64,000 nucleotides of DNA from Rufibacter sp. XAAS-G3-1. GTDB taxonomy: Bacteria > Bacteroidota > Bacteroidia > Cytophagales > Hymenobacteraceae. The notes beneath the pieces are model-generated. The model was not told the origin of the DNA. It ran no database searches and saw nothing but the letters and a program-made list of their open reading frames with translations. The stretch spans positions 62,001 to 126,000 of the forward strand of contig NZ_JABFAM010000006.1 in NCBI RefSeq assembly GCF_013623775.1, given 5' to 3'. The position numbers and the translations under genes are program-made. This document shows positions 51,358-60,643 of this stretch, piece by piece (the first letter of the stretch is position 1; the number at the start of each line of letters is the position of its first letter).

Positions 51358-54300
51358 TTAGAAAGAAGCACGAACCCCTACGGAGTAAGTCTTCATGGTT
51401 GGGAAGCTGTTGTTGGTCAAGCCATCAATAGACTGCTCTGGATCCATGCCGTCCAGTCCTTTAGACCAGGTGAGCAGGTTATCGCCTTGCACAAAGATTC
51501 TCAGGCCTTTCATTCGCAAACGCTCCTGCACAGAAGCGGGCAAGGTGTACCCCAGCGTTACGTTCCGCATGCGCACGTAAGAGGCATCTGTCAAGAACCG
51601 CGAAGAACGGGCGTTGGCATTCAGAGACTGTCCGGTTCCCAGACGAGGGACATCTGTGATGTCACCGGGGTTCTGCCATCTGTCCAGAATGTCTATGTTC
51701 CAGTTGGTACCCGCCGAGGCACCGCCGCTCATCAGGCCGCTGTAGTCTGTGTTCAGGATTTTACCGCCAAAGCTGTAGTTGAGCAAAAGACCCAGGTCAA
51801 AACCTTTGTAGCGCAGGTTGTTGGAGAAACCACCCGTCACTTTAGGCAGGGCGTTCCCTACGTAGTAACGGGTTGCCTTGGAGTAATCTGTAGTGGTTTG
51901 TCTTTCTACCACACCTTCTGCGTTGGTCACGTCATGGTACCACATGCTCAAACCAGTGGCAGGATCTACTCCGGCGAAGTCTTCAATGAAGAAATCATAG
52001 ATAGACTGCCCTACTTTGAACTGCTTGGTGCCAGAGAGAATGAAAGGCTGTGGCAAGCTGGTAAACTCATTGGTGTTATGGGCCGCGTTCAGGTTGGCCG
52101 TCCAGCCAAAGTTTTCAGTGTCCACCAGATGAGCCGTGATGTTGGCCTCAAAGCCTCTGTTGCGCATAGAGCCCAGATTATCGGCTACCCTAACAAAGCC
52201 TAGAGAGGGAGCCATGGGTCTGTCCAAGAGCAGGTCTTTTGATTCTCTGTCATAGTAATCCAGGGAGACATCCAATCTCTTGAACAAGGTGGCATCCACC
52301 CCAACGTTGAAGATGGCTTGCTTTTCCCAGGTCAACAGCTTGTTCTCCAAGGTAGACACAATCATACCCGGCGCAGACAAGTCTGGATAGCTTGTGTCAT
52401 ACAGCCCTCGGTAGGCGTAGTAAGAGGAAAGGTTCTCGTTGCCAGAGGTACCGTAGCTGGCCCGCAGCTTGGTATTGCTCACCCACAGGAGGTTTTTCAT
52501 GAAGTCTTCCTCAGAAAGCCTCCAGGAAGCCCCCACCGAGTAGAAGTTCCCCCATTTCTGATTTCCGTAGAAACGGGTTGACCCGTCGCGGCGGAACGAG
52601 GCAGACAGGTAGTATTTATCTGCCAACCCGTAGTTCACCTGCCCCAGGAAGCTTTGCAACGCCCGTCTGTCTTTTTGGGAGCTTGAGTTCACAATGGTAG
52701 CGGCGTTGTCCAGTTCGGTCATGCCTGCCACCGGAATAAAGCCGGTTTTCTGGGTAGACACGGAGTTGGAAGACAGATTGAACACCTCAAAACCACCCAA
52801 AGCGTCCAGGCTATGCACCCCAAAGGTTTTGTTCCAACTCAGGATGTGGTTGAAGGTGTACTCCGTGTAAGAAGACCTGGATTGGGTACCCCGCCCACGG
52901 ATTGTGCCAGAGGCATCGCCAAAGTTAGGGTTGTAGAAGGTCTCGCCCCGGTAGTTGTCGCCGTTCAAGGCCAGCGTAGTTCTGTACTTGAAGTCCTTCA
53001 GGAAACCGATTTCCGCAAAGCCATTCCAGCCCCAGGTCAGGTTATTGCCCTGGATGATGTCCAGTACCGTGGTACCCACCGGGTTGCTGTTACTCCCGTA
53101 CGGACGGGCGGTGTTGTAATCATATTCCTGCGGCCCGGTGAACGGGGAACCGTCAGCGTTCTTTCTTCTGAAGATTGGGTAAATGCTGGAGATGTTGCGT
53201 CCCCAAGACACCACGTTACGGAAGGAAGTACCGCTGGAAGTTGGCGCATTCTGGTCGGTATAGGAAATGTTGGCACTCAACCCAACCTTGATGTTGTCCC
53301 GCAGCTGGGAGTTCAGGCGCAGACGGCTGGAGTAACGCTTAAAGCCGGAAGTGATAAAAGCACCTTCCTGATCCAGGTAGTTACCTGAGAAATAGTAATT
53401 CCCTTTCTCGGTACCACCCTGCACGCTCAGGTCGTACTCCTGGCGCATGGCTTTTCTGTACAAGGCATCTCGCCAGTCTTCGTCCCACGCGGGAGTTAAA
53501 CCCGGTTTGATTTTACCATCCAAACCTACCGGCTCTACCTCACTGAACGGGTTGTACTGCTGGCCGTTACCGGCACCCGCCAAACGGGTGACCACCGTTT
53601 TTGTGGCATACTCCTCAGGTGATGCAAATTTGTTCTTCCATAAAGAAGCATCTGCTCTGGCGTCATTGCGCAGGGCTTCCCAGGTAAGTTCATACATCTG
53701 GCTGGCGTTCACCGTCTTGTAATCATCCACGGCAAAGTCAGACACCCCAACGGTGGCGCCAAACGTGATGGTGGGCTCTTTGGGCGCAGAACCGCCTTTG
53801 GTCGTGATCACGATCACCCCGTTGGCCGCTCTTGATCCGTAAAGGGAAGCAGCCGTAGCGTCTTTCAACACGGTCATGGACTCAATGTCATGCGGGTTAA
53901 TGGCGTTGATGTCTCCTGAGTAAGGCGCACCGTCTACCACGTACAAGGGCGCACTGCCCGCGTTTACCGAGCCTACCCCCCGTATCCGAACGGTACTGGT
54001 AGTGCCGGGCTGTCCGCTGGAAGAGGTTACCTGTACGCCGGGAGCTAAGCCTGCCAGCGCTTTGGTGACGTCATTGGCCTGCATTTTCTCAATAGCCTCA
54101 GACTTAACTGAGGTCACAGAGCCGGTGTATGATTTCTCCTCCGCCGTTCCGTACGCTACTACCAGCACCTCATTCAATTGGGTCTGGTCTGCCGCCAGAA
54201 CCACGTTGATGGTGGTCTGGGTGCCAATGGCTACTTCCTTGTTAGCGTAGCCGATAAAGGTGAAAACCAACGTTCCCTCTGCGGAAGGTACCGATATTTC

Positions 54301-54483
54301 ATACTCACCGGCTACCCCGGTGGGAACAGCATTGGTGCTCCCTTTCAATTGAACAGTAACCCCGGGCATTCCCTCGCCCGTCTGTGCATCGGTTACCGTT
54401 CCTTTTATTGTCCGACTTTGTGCCCACGCATGGCTAACCAGCGACAGCAACAAGACGAAGCTGAAAAATATAACTTTCTTCAT
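51358..54483 (-). CDS. SusC/RagA-family TonB-dependent outer-membrane transporter
   Basis: A 1041-residue protein with a signal peptide (1-21). It has a carboxypeptidase-D-like domain (RTIKGTVTDAQTGEGMPGVT, about 23-100), a TonB-plug region with LNEVLVVAYGTAEEKSYTGS, VRIRGVGSVNAGSAPLYVVD and NPHDIESMTVLKDATAASLY G, then a 22-strand-type barrel. It ends in SVGVRASF, with aromatic terminal F. It imports a substrate delivered by the SusD-like partner using TonB energy. It is the first gene of the two-gene operon. Starts 3' of a long AT-rich intergenic region. Confidence 0.97.
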   Translation of the reverse strand: MKKVIFFSFVLLLSLVSHAWAQSRTIKGTVTDAQTGEGMPGVTVQLKGSTNAVPTGVAGEYEISVPSAEGTLVFTFIGYANKEVAIGTQTTINVVLAADQTQLNEVLVVAYGTAEEKSYTGSVTSVKSEAIEKMQANDVTKALAGLAPGVQVTSSSGQPGTTSTVRIRGVGSVNAGSAPLYVVDGAPYSGDINAINPHDIESMTVLKDATAASLYGSRAANGVIVITTKGGSAPKEPTITFGATVGVSDFAVDDYKTVNASQMYELTWEALRNDARADASLWKNKFASPEEYATKTVVTRLAGAGNGQQYNPFSEVEPVGLDGKIKPGLTPAWDEDWRDALYRKAMRQEYDLSVQGGTEKGNYYFSGNYLDQEGAFITSGFKRYSSRLRLNSQLRDNIKVGLSANISYTDQNAPTSSGTSFRNVVSWGRNISSIYPIFRRKNADGSPFTGPQEYDYNTARPYGSNSNPVGTTVLDIIQGNNLTWGWNGFAEIGFLKDFKYRTTLALNGDNYRGETFYNPNFGDASGTIRGRGTQSRSSYTEYTFNHILSWNKTFGVHSLDALGGFEVFNLSSNSVSTQKTGFIPVAGMTELDNAATIVNSSSQKDRRALQSFLGQVNYGLADKYYLSASFRRDGSTRFYGNQKWGNFYSVGASWRLSEEDFMKNLLWVSNTKLRASYGTSGNENLSSYYAYRGLYDTSYPDLSAPGMIVSTLENKLLTWEKQAIFNVGVDATLFKRLDVSLDYYDRESKDLLLDRPMAPSLGFVRVADNLGSMRNRGFEANITAHLVDTENFGWTANLNAAHNTNEFTSLPQPFILSGTKQFKVGQSIYDFFIEDFAGVDPATGLSMWYHDVTNAEGVVERQTTTDYSKATRYYVGNALPKVTGGFSNNLRYKGFDLGLLLNYSFGGKILNTDYSGLMSGGASAGTNWNIDILDRWQNPGDITDVPRLGTGQSLNANARSSRFLTDASYVRMRNVTLGYTLPASVQERLRMKGLRIFVQGDNLLTWSKGLDGMDPEQSIDGLTNNSFPTMKTYSVGVRASF

Positions 54484-54930
54484 TTAGGTTTTTGAATGTT
54501 ATGAGCGGAATACCTTGCCCTCTGAAATTGCATGTCTGCAACGTGCTCAGATAGTGCAAGTTGTCTGTTTCCCGCTCGCAAAAAGATTAGCTCCTATTTT
54601 TCAACGCTTGGGTAGGAACCTGTTTATTTGTCTTTGCCAGCTATACTTTTAAACTGGATTAAGCGTTTTTAGATGGATAATGCGGAATTATTCTTTGGTA
54701 CGCTTCCTCTCTCCTCCTCCTTTCTTCTTGTAATTATTCAAACCCAGAATTATTCTGGACTACAAAGAAAACGCTCATTACTGAATTTTTAGTTTCTGTA
54801 CTTTTCTTTTTTCAAAGATTCTTCATTTAATTAAATACATCTTTAAAAGATTATATACCCACGCTATTATATTGCCGTTAATTCCAGAAAATACCTCCCA
54901 AACAGAAAGGGCCTACTTCCGCAGCGAAGA

Positions 54931-54975
54931 CCTCACCCCCAGCCCCTCTCCCGTGGAGAGGGGCTGGGGGTGAGG
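54931..54975. repeat. 45-bp perfect G/C-rich palindrome
   Basis: Two 21-bp arms, CCTCACCCCCAGCCCCTCTC plus C and its complement, surround a 3-nt loop. A family A palindrome follows directly at 54976. The stretch 54484-54930 is AT-rich with no gene or repeat that I can support. Confidence 0.9.
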
Positions 54976-55013
54976 CGTTTTGGGGTGGTTTTCAAGAAAA
55001 TAGGCCCAAAACG
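54976..55013. repeat. Family A palindrome (copy)
   Basis: CGTTTTGGGGTGGTTTTCA with AGAAAATAGGCCCAAAACG, exactly 38 bp, directly following the G/C-rich palindrome. Confidence 0.85.
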
Positions 55014-55040
55014 CATCAGCGGGTAGATTAGCTACCGGTA

Positions 55041-55063
55041 GAGACCAGGCACTGCCTTGTCTC
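55041..55063. repeat. Family F 23-bp repeat (copy 2)
   Basis: Exact reverse complement of 36575-36597, with similar flanking sequence (aatgcgt) in matching position. Confidence 0.7.
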
Positions 55064-55119
55064 GGGTACGCATTGCTTTCTACAGCTGGTTTTACTGTTG
55101 GTGCAGACATTCGCTCCAG

Positions 55120-55310
55120 CGTTTCGGGGCTGTTTTGGGGAAAATAGGCAAGAAACGGCATCGGCGTAGACGCTCGTGGAAGCTGCGCGCCCTACGAGGT
55201 CTTTGGAGCAAGCGGAGTTGCTGGGTGGGCTATCAAAAAACTGGCGCGAGGCTTCAGTCTCGTGCCCGGGGGATGAAGCGCGTCTCCAGCCTCGCCGGGA
55301 ACCAACGACC
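55120..55310 (+). repeat. Composite repeat module A-G-B (copy 2)
   Basis: Family A palindrome (55120-55157, arm CGTTTCGGGGCTGTTTTG), family G segment (55158-55216, GGCATCGGCGTAGACGCTCG onward) and family B double hairpin (55239-55310). Order and spacing mirror the inverted module at 43517-43710. A further family A copy is at 55364-55400. Confidence 0.8.
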
Positions 55311-55418
55311 AAATAACTGTTCAACAAGACATTATATTGCTGATAATGGGAAGAAGGGGTTGGGTTTTGCGTGTGTTTTGGTAAAAACAGCCTTAAAACG
55401 AATTTTCCTGCCTGGCTC

Positions 55419-55445
55419 TTGGTTTAAGAAGAGTACCTATCTTTG
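55419..55445 (+). promoter_or_regulatory. Promoter of the FAD oxidoreductase gene
   Basis: TTG (55419-55421), 16 bp, TATCTTTG (55438-55445), a Bacteroidota-type promoter about 72 bp before the ATG at 55517. Confidence 0.6.
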
Positions 55446-55516
55446 CCAAACCAATCGCAAAGAAAGAGGGCACAACCCCAACCTCGCTTTAAGGTTAACT
55501 ACCTTACCCTTACTTC

Positions 55517-57094
55517 ATGAAAAAAGAACTTGACTTGGTCTTGGCACCCGAAGTAGCCTATGACCCTGCCCTGCTGGAGCGCGAGCTCCTGCAACAAGCC
55601 GGTATCCTCCACCCCGAAGACGCCGCTTTCATCCATAAAATCAAACGTTCCATAGATGCCCGGGGCCGTAAGGTGCAGGTGAAGGTGCGCGCCGATGTCT
55701 ACACCCAGGCCCCAGACCTTTCCACTATTTTGCCCACGTACACCTACCCAGAACTGAAGCCTAATGCCAAGCGGGTGCTGATTGTGGGTGCCGGTTCGGC
55801 CGGCTTGTTCGCGGCGCTGCGGTGCATTGAACTGGGGCTGAAACCCGTGGTGGTAGAGCGCGGAAAAGACGTACGCGCCAGACGCCGTGATCTGGCGGCC
55901 ATCAACAAAGAGCACCTCGTCAACCCAGATTCCAATTACTGCTTTGGGGAGGGCGGCGCGGGCACGTACTCAGACGGAAAACTCTACACCCGCTCCAAAA
56001 AACGCGGCGACGTGCAGCGCATCCTTCAGATCATGGTGCAGCACGGGGCCTCGACCGATATTCTGTTTGACGCGCACCCGCACATCGGCACCAATAAACT
56101 GCCGGTTTTAATTGCGGAGATGCGGGAAACGGTACTGAAGGCGGGCGGCGAAATCCACTTCAACACGCGGGTCACCGACTTTATTCTGGAGAGAAACCAG
56201 ATGAAGGGCGTGATAACCCAGCATGGTTCCTCCTTGGAGGGCGAAGCCGTGATTCTGGCCACCGGGCACTCGGCCCGCGATATCTATGAGTTGCTGCACG
56301 CCCGCAATATTCTAATTGAAGCCAAACCGTTCGCCATGGGCGTGCGCGTAGAGCACCAGCAAAGCCTCATAGATGGCATTCAATACCATTGTAACGGCGA
56401 CCGCGGGCCGCATTTACCGGCCGCTTCTTACGCCCTGGTGCACCAGGTGGCCTACAAAGGCCAGGAACGCGGGGTGTTCTCCTTCTGTATGTGCCCCGGC
56501 GGCTTCATTGTACCATCGGCCACAGCTCCCGGCGAGGTGGTGGTAAACGGCATGTCGCCCAGTAGGCGCGATTCTAGGTACGCTAACTCCGGCATTGTGG
56601 TAGCGGTGAATCTGGAAGACATGGATTTGAAACAACACGGCGCGCTGGCGGGTCTGCGTTTGCAGCAAGCCCTGGAGCAGAAAGCCTGGGCGGCGGCGGG
56701 CGGCACGCAGGTGGCCCCGGCCCAACGCCTGCACGACTTTGTGAAAGGCAAAGTCTCTTCTTCCCTGCTGGACACTTCCTATCAACCGGGGCTGGCCTCC
56801 GTAGATATGTTAGACGTACTTCCGCCCATGATCGGACAACGGTTACGGGGCGGTTTTCAGGAATTCGGCTATAAAATGCGGGGCTACCTCACCAATGATG
56901 CGCAAATTGTAGGCGTGGAAAGCAGAACCTCCTCACCAGTGCGTATTCCCCGGGACAAGGAAACCCTGCAGCATCCGCAGATCCAGAACCTTTTCCCGTG
57001 TGCCGAAGGGGCCGGTTACGCCGGGGGCATCGTGTCGGCGGCCATGGACGGCGAAAGATGCGCCGAGCAGGTGGCGTTGTTGGTGCGGAGTTAA
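55517..57094 (+). CDS. FAD-dependent oxidoreductase (FAD-dependent dehydrogenase family)
   Basis: A 525-residue protein. Residues 1-80 are an N-terminal domain common to this COG2509-like family. The dinucleotide-binding motif VLIVGAGSAGLFAALRCIEL lies at about 87-106, followed by VVVERG with the ribose-binding E. Later come CFGEGGAGTYSDGKLYTRSK, EGEAVILATGHSARDIYELL and, near the end, LFPCAEGAGYAGGIVSAAMD, a typical FAD-binding C-terminal motif. Homologues are widespread but the substrate is not known. Cytoplasmic. A CoA-binding gene follows about 74 bp downstream with a palindrome in between. Confidence 0.9.
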   Translation: MKKELDLVLAPEVAYDPALLERELLQQAGILHPEDAAFIHKIKRSIDARGRKVQVKVRADVYTQAPDLSTILPTYTYPELKPNAKRVLIVGAGSAGLFAALRCIELGLKPVVVERGKDVRARRRDLAAINKEHLVNPDSNYCFGEGGAGTYSDGKLYTRSKKRGDVQRILQIMVQHGASTDILFDAHPHIGTNKLPVLIAEMRETVLKAGGEIHFNTRVTDFILERNQMKGVITQHGSSLEGEAVILATGHSARDIYELLHARNILIEAKPFAMGVRVEHQQSLIDGIQYHCNGDRGPHLPAASYALVHQVAYKGQERGVFSFCMCPGGFIVPSATAPGEVVVNGMSPSRRDSRYANSGIVVAVNLEDMDLKQHGALAGLRLQQALEQKAWAAAGGTQVAPAQRLHDFVKGKVSSSLLDTSYQPGLASVDMLDVLPPMIGQRLRGGFQEFGYKMRGYLTNDAQIVGVESRTSSPVRIPRDKETLQHPQIQNLFPCAEGAGYAGGIVSAAMDGERCAEQVALLVRS

Positions 57095-57129
57095 CCTACG
57101 GCCATTTTAGGAGTATAAATACGGAAAGT

Positions 57130-57167
57130 CCTTTTAGGGCTATTTTCTGAAAACTAAGGGTAAAACG
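57130..57167. repeat. Family A palindrome abutting a start codon
   Basis: CTTTTAGGGCTATTTTCTGA with AAACTAAGGGTAAAACG, ending at the base directly before the ATG at 57168. A stable hairpin here would cover the ribosome-binding region of the CoA-binding gene. Confidence 0.65.
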
Positions 57168-57527
57168 ATGAAAAAAACTGTGGTGATTGGCGCCTCTGAT
57201 AATCCGGGACGCTTCAGTTATAAAGCCGTACACCAACTGAAAAGGTCGGGGCACGAGGTGGTGCCGGTGGGAATCAGGAAAGGGGAAGTGGCGGGCCTGG
57301 CCATTGAAACCGAGAAACCTGCGGTAGACGAGGTAGACACGGTGACCTTGTACGTGGGGCCGCAAAACCAACCCAGTTGGTATGACTACATCCTGTCCCT
57401 CAAACCGAAGCGCATCATCTTCAACCCGGGCACCGAAAACATAGAACTGGAAAGGAAGGCGCAGGAGCAGAACATCAAAACCATGCACGCCTGTACGCTG
57501 GTCATGCTTTCCGTAGGGAATTATTAG
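57168..57527 (+). CDS. CoA-binding domain protein (YccU-like)
   Basis: A 119-residue single-domain Rossmann protein. It starts KKTVVIGASDNPGRFSYKAV, the G-A-S-x-x-P-x-x-x-S/G motif of CoA_binding_2, and continues HEVVPVGIRKGEV, VDTVTLYVGPQNQPSWYDYI, and RIIFNPGTEN-x-E-L, with a final HACTLVMLSVG. It probably binds CoA or a related nucleotide in the cytoplasm. Its 5' leader is occupied by a family A palindrome. Confidence 0.88.
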   Translation: MKKTVVIGASDNPGRFSYKAVHQLKRSGHEVVPVGIRKGEVAGLAIETEKPAVDEVDTVTLYVGPQNQPSWYDYILSLKPKRIIFNPGTENIELERKAQEQNIKTMHACTLVMLSVGNY

Positions 57528-57552
57528 GCGTTGGCCTGCTCTTTTAAGGAGA

Positions 57553-57886
57553 TTGGCAGGTGCACGGCTTAGGTTGTTCGCTTTCCTTGTGCGTTTGTGT
57601 GAGGGTATTAGCAGGTGCATGCTTTTTGCTGTTGCCTTGCCTGCTAAATGCGTGGTATGGTAGGTGCATGCCTTCTGCTGTTCCCTTGGCTTGTCCGTTT
57701 GTTGCGCGGGTGCAGGTGCTGTGTTGTTTCATAGTTTCCGCTAAGCGCTCACGGCCGCGAGGCCCCGTCTTCCCCTTTCGCACTGCCCTTTCGGCCCGGG
57801 AAGATATTTGCGCTTAGCCTCCGCCTGTCCAAGGCCAAAAGCGAGGCGCGCTCGGGGAAGACTGTAACTGGGGAAAGTAAGTAGTA
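57553..57886 (+). repeat. Family D long repeat, copy 3 (possible structured RNA)
   Basis: Three imperfect direct repeats of about 51-56 bp (starting near 57556, 57611 and 57662; pattern GGTGCATGCTTTTTGCTGTT) lead to the core at 57730-57880. CGTCTTCCCC pairs with GGGGAAGACT and TCGC with GCGA. CCTT pairs with AAGG where copies 1 and 2 have GCCCT/AGGGC, so pairing is kept despite changes. A second-strand 79-codon frame crosses it but is not conserved beyond the DNA repeat. Confidence 0.75.
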
Positions 57887-58032
57887 GCAGGCAGTTAGTA
57901 TACCCAATCCTATCATCCCCAATCCCGCTCTTCCGGAGTTCCACTCCGGAAGCAACCTGCCGGGGAGTTCTACTCCCGAACAGCAAGATAAGGAAAGGTG
58001 GTAGCGGGTAGTCAACTTGTGTTTACGTCCTT

Positions 58033-58073
58033 CTATTGGTTTTCTGGCGCAAGCGGACGCTTGTGTCAGGAGG
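58033..58073. repeat. Family C palindrome, copy 2
   Basis: TTTCTGGCGCAAGCGGACGC then TTGTGTCAGGAGG, a diverged copy of 24728-24760. A family A copy follows at 58111-58146. The 57887-58032 part also holds a short inverted pair (ttccggagttccactccgga). Confidence 0.6.
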
Positions 58074-58155
58074 ATTCCTGATCTGCCATGGAAGATACTT
58101 TAGGCGGTATGTTTAGCTCTGGTTCTCCAAAAACAGGCCTAAAACGCTCTGCAAA

Positions 58156-58187
58156 GAAAAAGCCCCTGCTTTACGGCAGGGGCTTTT
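58156..58187 (-). terminator. Terminator of glutamine synthetase III
   Basis: AAAAAGCCCCTGC and GCAGGGGCTTTT are perfect arms around a short loop, 20 bp past the minus-strand stop at 58209. Confidence 0.93.
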
Positions 58188-58208
58188 CAGGGTAAGAATC
58201 AGGTAGAC

Positions 58209-60401
58209 TTAATGGCTAAACAGCATTTCACGGTATTTCACCAGTGGCCATTGCTCGTCTTCCACAATCAGTTCCAATTTGTCTACGCTGTAGCGGAGGG
58301 TGTCAAAGAAACCCAACACCTCGTCGGTGTACATGATGGCGCGCCCTCGCGTGTCTTCAATTTTATTGGCTACTTTCCGCTGCTCAATCATGGCATCTAC
58401 GGTGGTCTTGATGGTAGTCAGATGCCTGGAGATGTTCTTGATGGTTTGCAGCGTGGTGTTGATGTACTCATCGTTATCCAATCCTATTTCGCGCAGGCCT
58501 TTTATGTTTTGCACCAATTTGGTTTGGTAGGCGATAGCGGTAGGAATGATGTGGTTCATGGCCAGGTCACCCATCACGCGGGATTCAATCTGCACGCGCT
58601 TGATGTAGTCTTCCAGCAAGATCTCATGGCGGGCGTGTAACTCTCTTGGGCTAAAGATATTATGCTTGGTAAAGACCTCCATGGCCGTCTCGTCCACCAG
58701 TTTGTCCAAAGCCTGGGGTGTCTTGCGGATGTTGCTCAACCCACGGCGCTCTGCTTCTTCTTCCCACTCTTTGGAATACCCGTTTCCTTCAAACCGGATG
58801 GCTTTGGAAGAAATCACGTACTCGCGCAGCACGTCAATAATGGCCACTTCTTTTTTCTTGCCCTGAGCCATCATCTCGTCCACGCTGTTTTTAAAGTCCA
58901 TCAATTGCTCGGCCACAATGGCATTGAGGGTGGTCATGGCGTTGGAACTGTTGGCCGAGGAACCCACGGCCCGGAACTCAAATTTATTTCCGGTGAAGGC
59001 GAACGGCGAGGTACGGTTACGGTCGGTGTTGTCCAGCAAGATCTCAGGGATTTTGTCGATGCCCAGCTTCAGGTACACGTTGTCGCCTTTGTCCAGCGGT
59101 AACTTGGCGGTACGCTCCAGCTCATCCAGCACCTCGGTCAGTTTCTTGCCTACGAACACCGACATGATGGCCGGCGGCGCTTCGTTCGCGCCCAAGCGGT
59201 GATCATTGCTGGCCGAGGCGATGCTGGCGCGCAGCAGATCCGCGTAGCGGTGCACTGCCTTTACCGTGGTGATGAAGAAGGTCAGGAACTGCAGGTTCTC
59301 CTTCGGCCGACGGCCCGGGGCGAAAAGGTTCACGCCGGTGTCGGTGCTAAGGGCCCAGTTGTTGTGCTTGCCGCTGCCGTTTACGCCTTTGAAGGGTTTC
59401 TCGTGCAACAAGACCTTAAAGTGATGCTTCTCGGCCACCCGGTCTAAGATATCCATTAACAGTTGGTTATGGTCTACGGCCAGGTTCGCCTCTTCAAAGG
59501 TGGGCGCGCACTCAAACTGGTTGGGGGCCACCTCGTTGTGACGGGTGCGCAGCGGAATGCCCAGTTTATGCGACTCGGCCTCAAAGTCTACCATGAACGC
59601 GTGCACGCGCGAGGGAATGGCCCCAAAATAGTGGTCTTCCAACTGCTGGCCTTTGGCAGGCTCATGCCCAAACACGGTTCTGCCGGTCATCACCAAGTCT
59701 GGGCGGGCATCAAACAAGGCGCGGTCTACCAGAAAATACTCCTGCTCTATACCCAGGGTAGTGGTGACTCTGGTCACGTCTTTGTCAAAATACTGGCAAA
59801 CGTCCAGGGCCGCTTTCTCTACCTGGTGTAAGCTTTTGAGCAAAGGGGCTTTGTAGTCAAGTGCCTCACCGGTATAAGAAACGAAGATGGTAGGGATACA
59901 CAGCGTCTTGGCCCCGGCGTTTTCAATGATGAAAGCCGGCGAGGTGGGATCCCAGGCCGTATAGCCCCGGGCCTCAAACGTGTTCCGGATTCCGCCGCTG
60001 GGGAAAGAAGAGGCATCTGGTTCCTGCTGCACCAGGGCGCTTCCTTTGAACACTTCAATGGCGCGGCCGTCTGAGCTCAGGTCAAAGAAAGAGTCGTGTT
60101 TCTCGGCGGTTTCGCCGGTAAGGGGCTGAAACCAGTGGGTGTAGTGGGTGGCTCCGCGGCTCAGGGCCCAGGTTTTCATGGCACCCGCCACGGCATCGGC
60201 CAGGTTGCGGTCTACTTTACTGCCGGTTCTGATGGCAAACTGCAGGCGTTTGAAATAATCACCGGCTAACGTAGCACGCATGGCATCAATACCAAATACG
60301 TTGCTACCGTAATAATCAGAGATTTTGTCAGAAGGTAGCTTCACCTCTACTGGCGTGCGTTGGTTTACCAACTCAAGTGCCTTAAAACGAAGAATGGCCA
60401 T
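58209..60401 (-). CDS. glnN: Glutamine synthetase type III
   Basis: A 730-residue protein, much longer than types I/II (about 450/370) and typical for GSIII of Bacteroidota. Motifs include FGIDAMRATLAGDYFKRLQF near the start, the GSIII-specific THWFQPLTGETAEKHDSF, ATP/glutamate-site VTTTLGIEQEYFLVDRALF, NQFECAPTFEEANLAVDHNQ, KPFKGVNGSGKHNNWALST, and PFAFTGNKFEFRAVGSS. It makes glutamine from glutamate and ammonia in the cytoplasm. It has a strong promoter (60430-60459) and its own terminator. No PII or ammonium-transporter gene is adjacent. Confidence 0.98.
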   Translation of the reverse strand: MAILRFKALELVNQRTPVEVKLPSDKISDYYGSNVFGIDAMRATLAGDYFKRLQFAIRTGSKVDRNLADAVAGAMKTWALSRGATHYTHWFQPLTGETAEKHDSFFDLSSDGRAIEVFKGSALVQQEPDASSFPSGGIRNTFEARGYTAWDPTSPAFIIENAGAKTLCIPTIFVSYTGEALDYKAPLLKSLHQVEKAALDVCQYFDKDVTRVTTTLGIEQEYFLVDRALFDARPDLVMTGRTVFGHEPAKGQQLEDHYFGAIPSRVHAFMVDFEAESHKLGIPLRTRHNEVAPNQFECAPTFEEANLAVDHNQLLMDILDRVAEKHHFKVLLHEKPFKGVNGSGKHNNWALSTDTGVNLFAPGRRPKENLQFLTFFITTVKAVHRYADLLRASIASASNDHRLGANEAPPAIMSVFVGKKLTEVLDELERTAKLPLDKGDNVYLKLGIDKIPEILLDNTDRNRTSPFAFTGNKFEFRAVGSSANSSNAMTTLNAIVAEQLMDFKNSVDEMMAQGKKKEVAIIDVLREYVISSKAIRFEGNGYSKEWEEEAERRGLSNIRKTPQALDKLVDETAMEVFTKHNIFSPRELHARHEILLEDYIKRVQIESRVMGDLAMNHIIPTAIAYQTKLVQNIKGLREIGLDNDEYINTTLQTIKNISRHLTTIKTTVDAMIEQRKVANKIEDTRGRAIMYTDEVLGFFDTLRYSVDKLELIVEDEQWPLVKYREMLFSH

Positions 60402-60429
60402 GTATGTTAGTGGGTTTATTAATCTGTTT

Positions 60430-60459
60430 CAAATGTAGGAGAGAAAATTTTACTTCCAA
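60430..60459 (-). promoter_or_regulatory. Promoter of glutamine synthetase III
   Basis: On the minus strand: TTG (60459-60457), 19 bp, TACATTTG (60437-60430), a textbook Bacteroidota promoter, leaving a leader of roughly 24 nt before ATG 60401. Confidence 0.8.
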
Positions 60460-60609
60460 GCAACACCCCTCAATTTTAAGGGTCTTTTTTATCAACACTT
60501 GATATTTTTCATAAATACCCCTCTTGTTTTGGATGCCATTTTCAAAAAATACACCAATTACGCTAATCACACCCCTTAAAAATACTACCCTTCGCAAAAG
60601 TGCTCTTTT

Positions 60610-60639
60610 TTTGCGAACCACCTTTAAACGGTATATTTG
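60610..60639 (+). promoter_or_regulatory. Promoter of the LtaS-type gene, start codon near +1
   Basis: TTTG (60610-60613), 18 bp, TATATTTG (60632-60639). Transcription should begin about 5-7 bp later, at or near the GTG at 60644. The transcript may therefore have almost no leader. Confidence 0.65.
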
Positions 60640-60643
60640 GCGC

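Noticed and set aside
54931..54975. Simple rho-independent terminator
   Set aside because: The stem is 21 bp of G/C-rich sequence without a following T run and lies more than 440 bp from any gene end; it fits a repeat better.
57544..57783. Small protein genes in the three family D repeats (frames starting MR-x-GKTGPRGR)
   Set aside because: Starts are GTG or internal, the ends diverge into repeat-encoded sequence, and conservation is explained by DNA repetition; kept only as an alternative in the findings.
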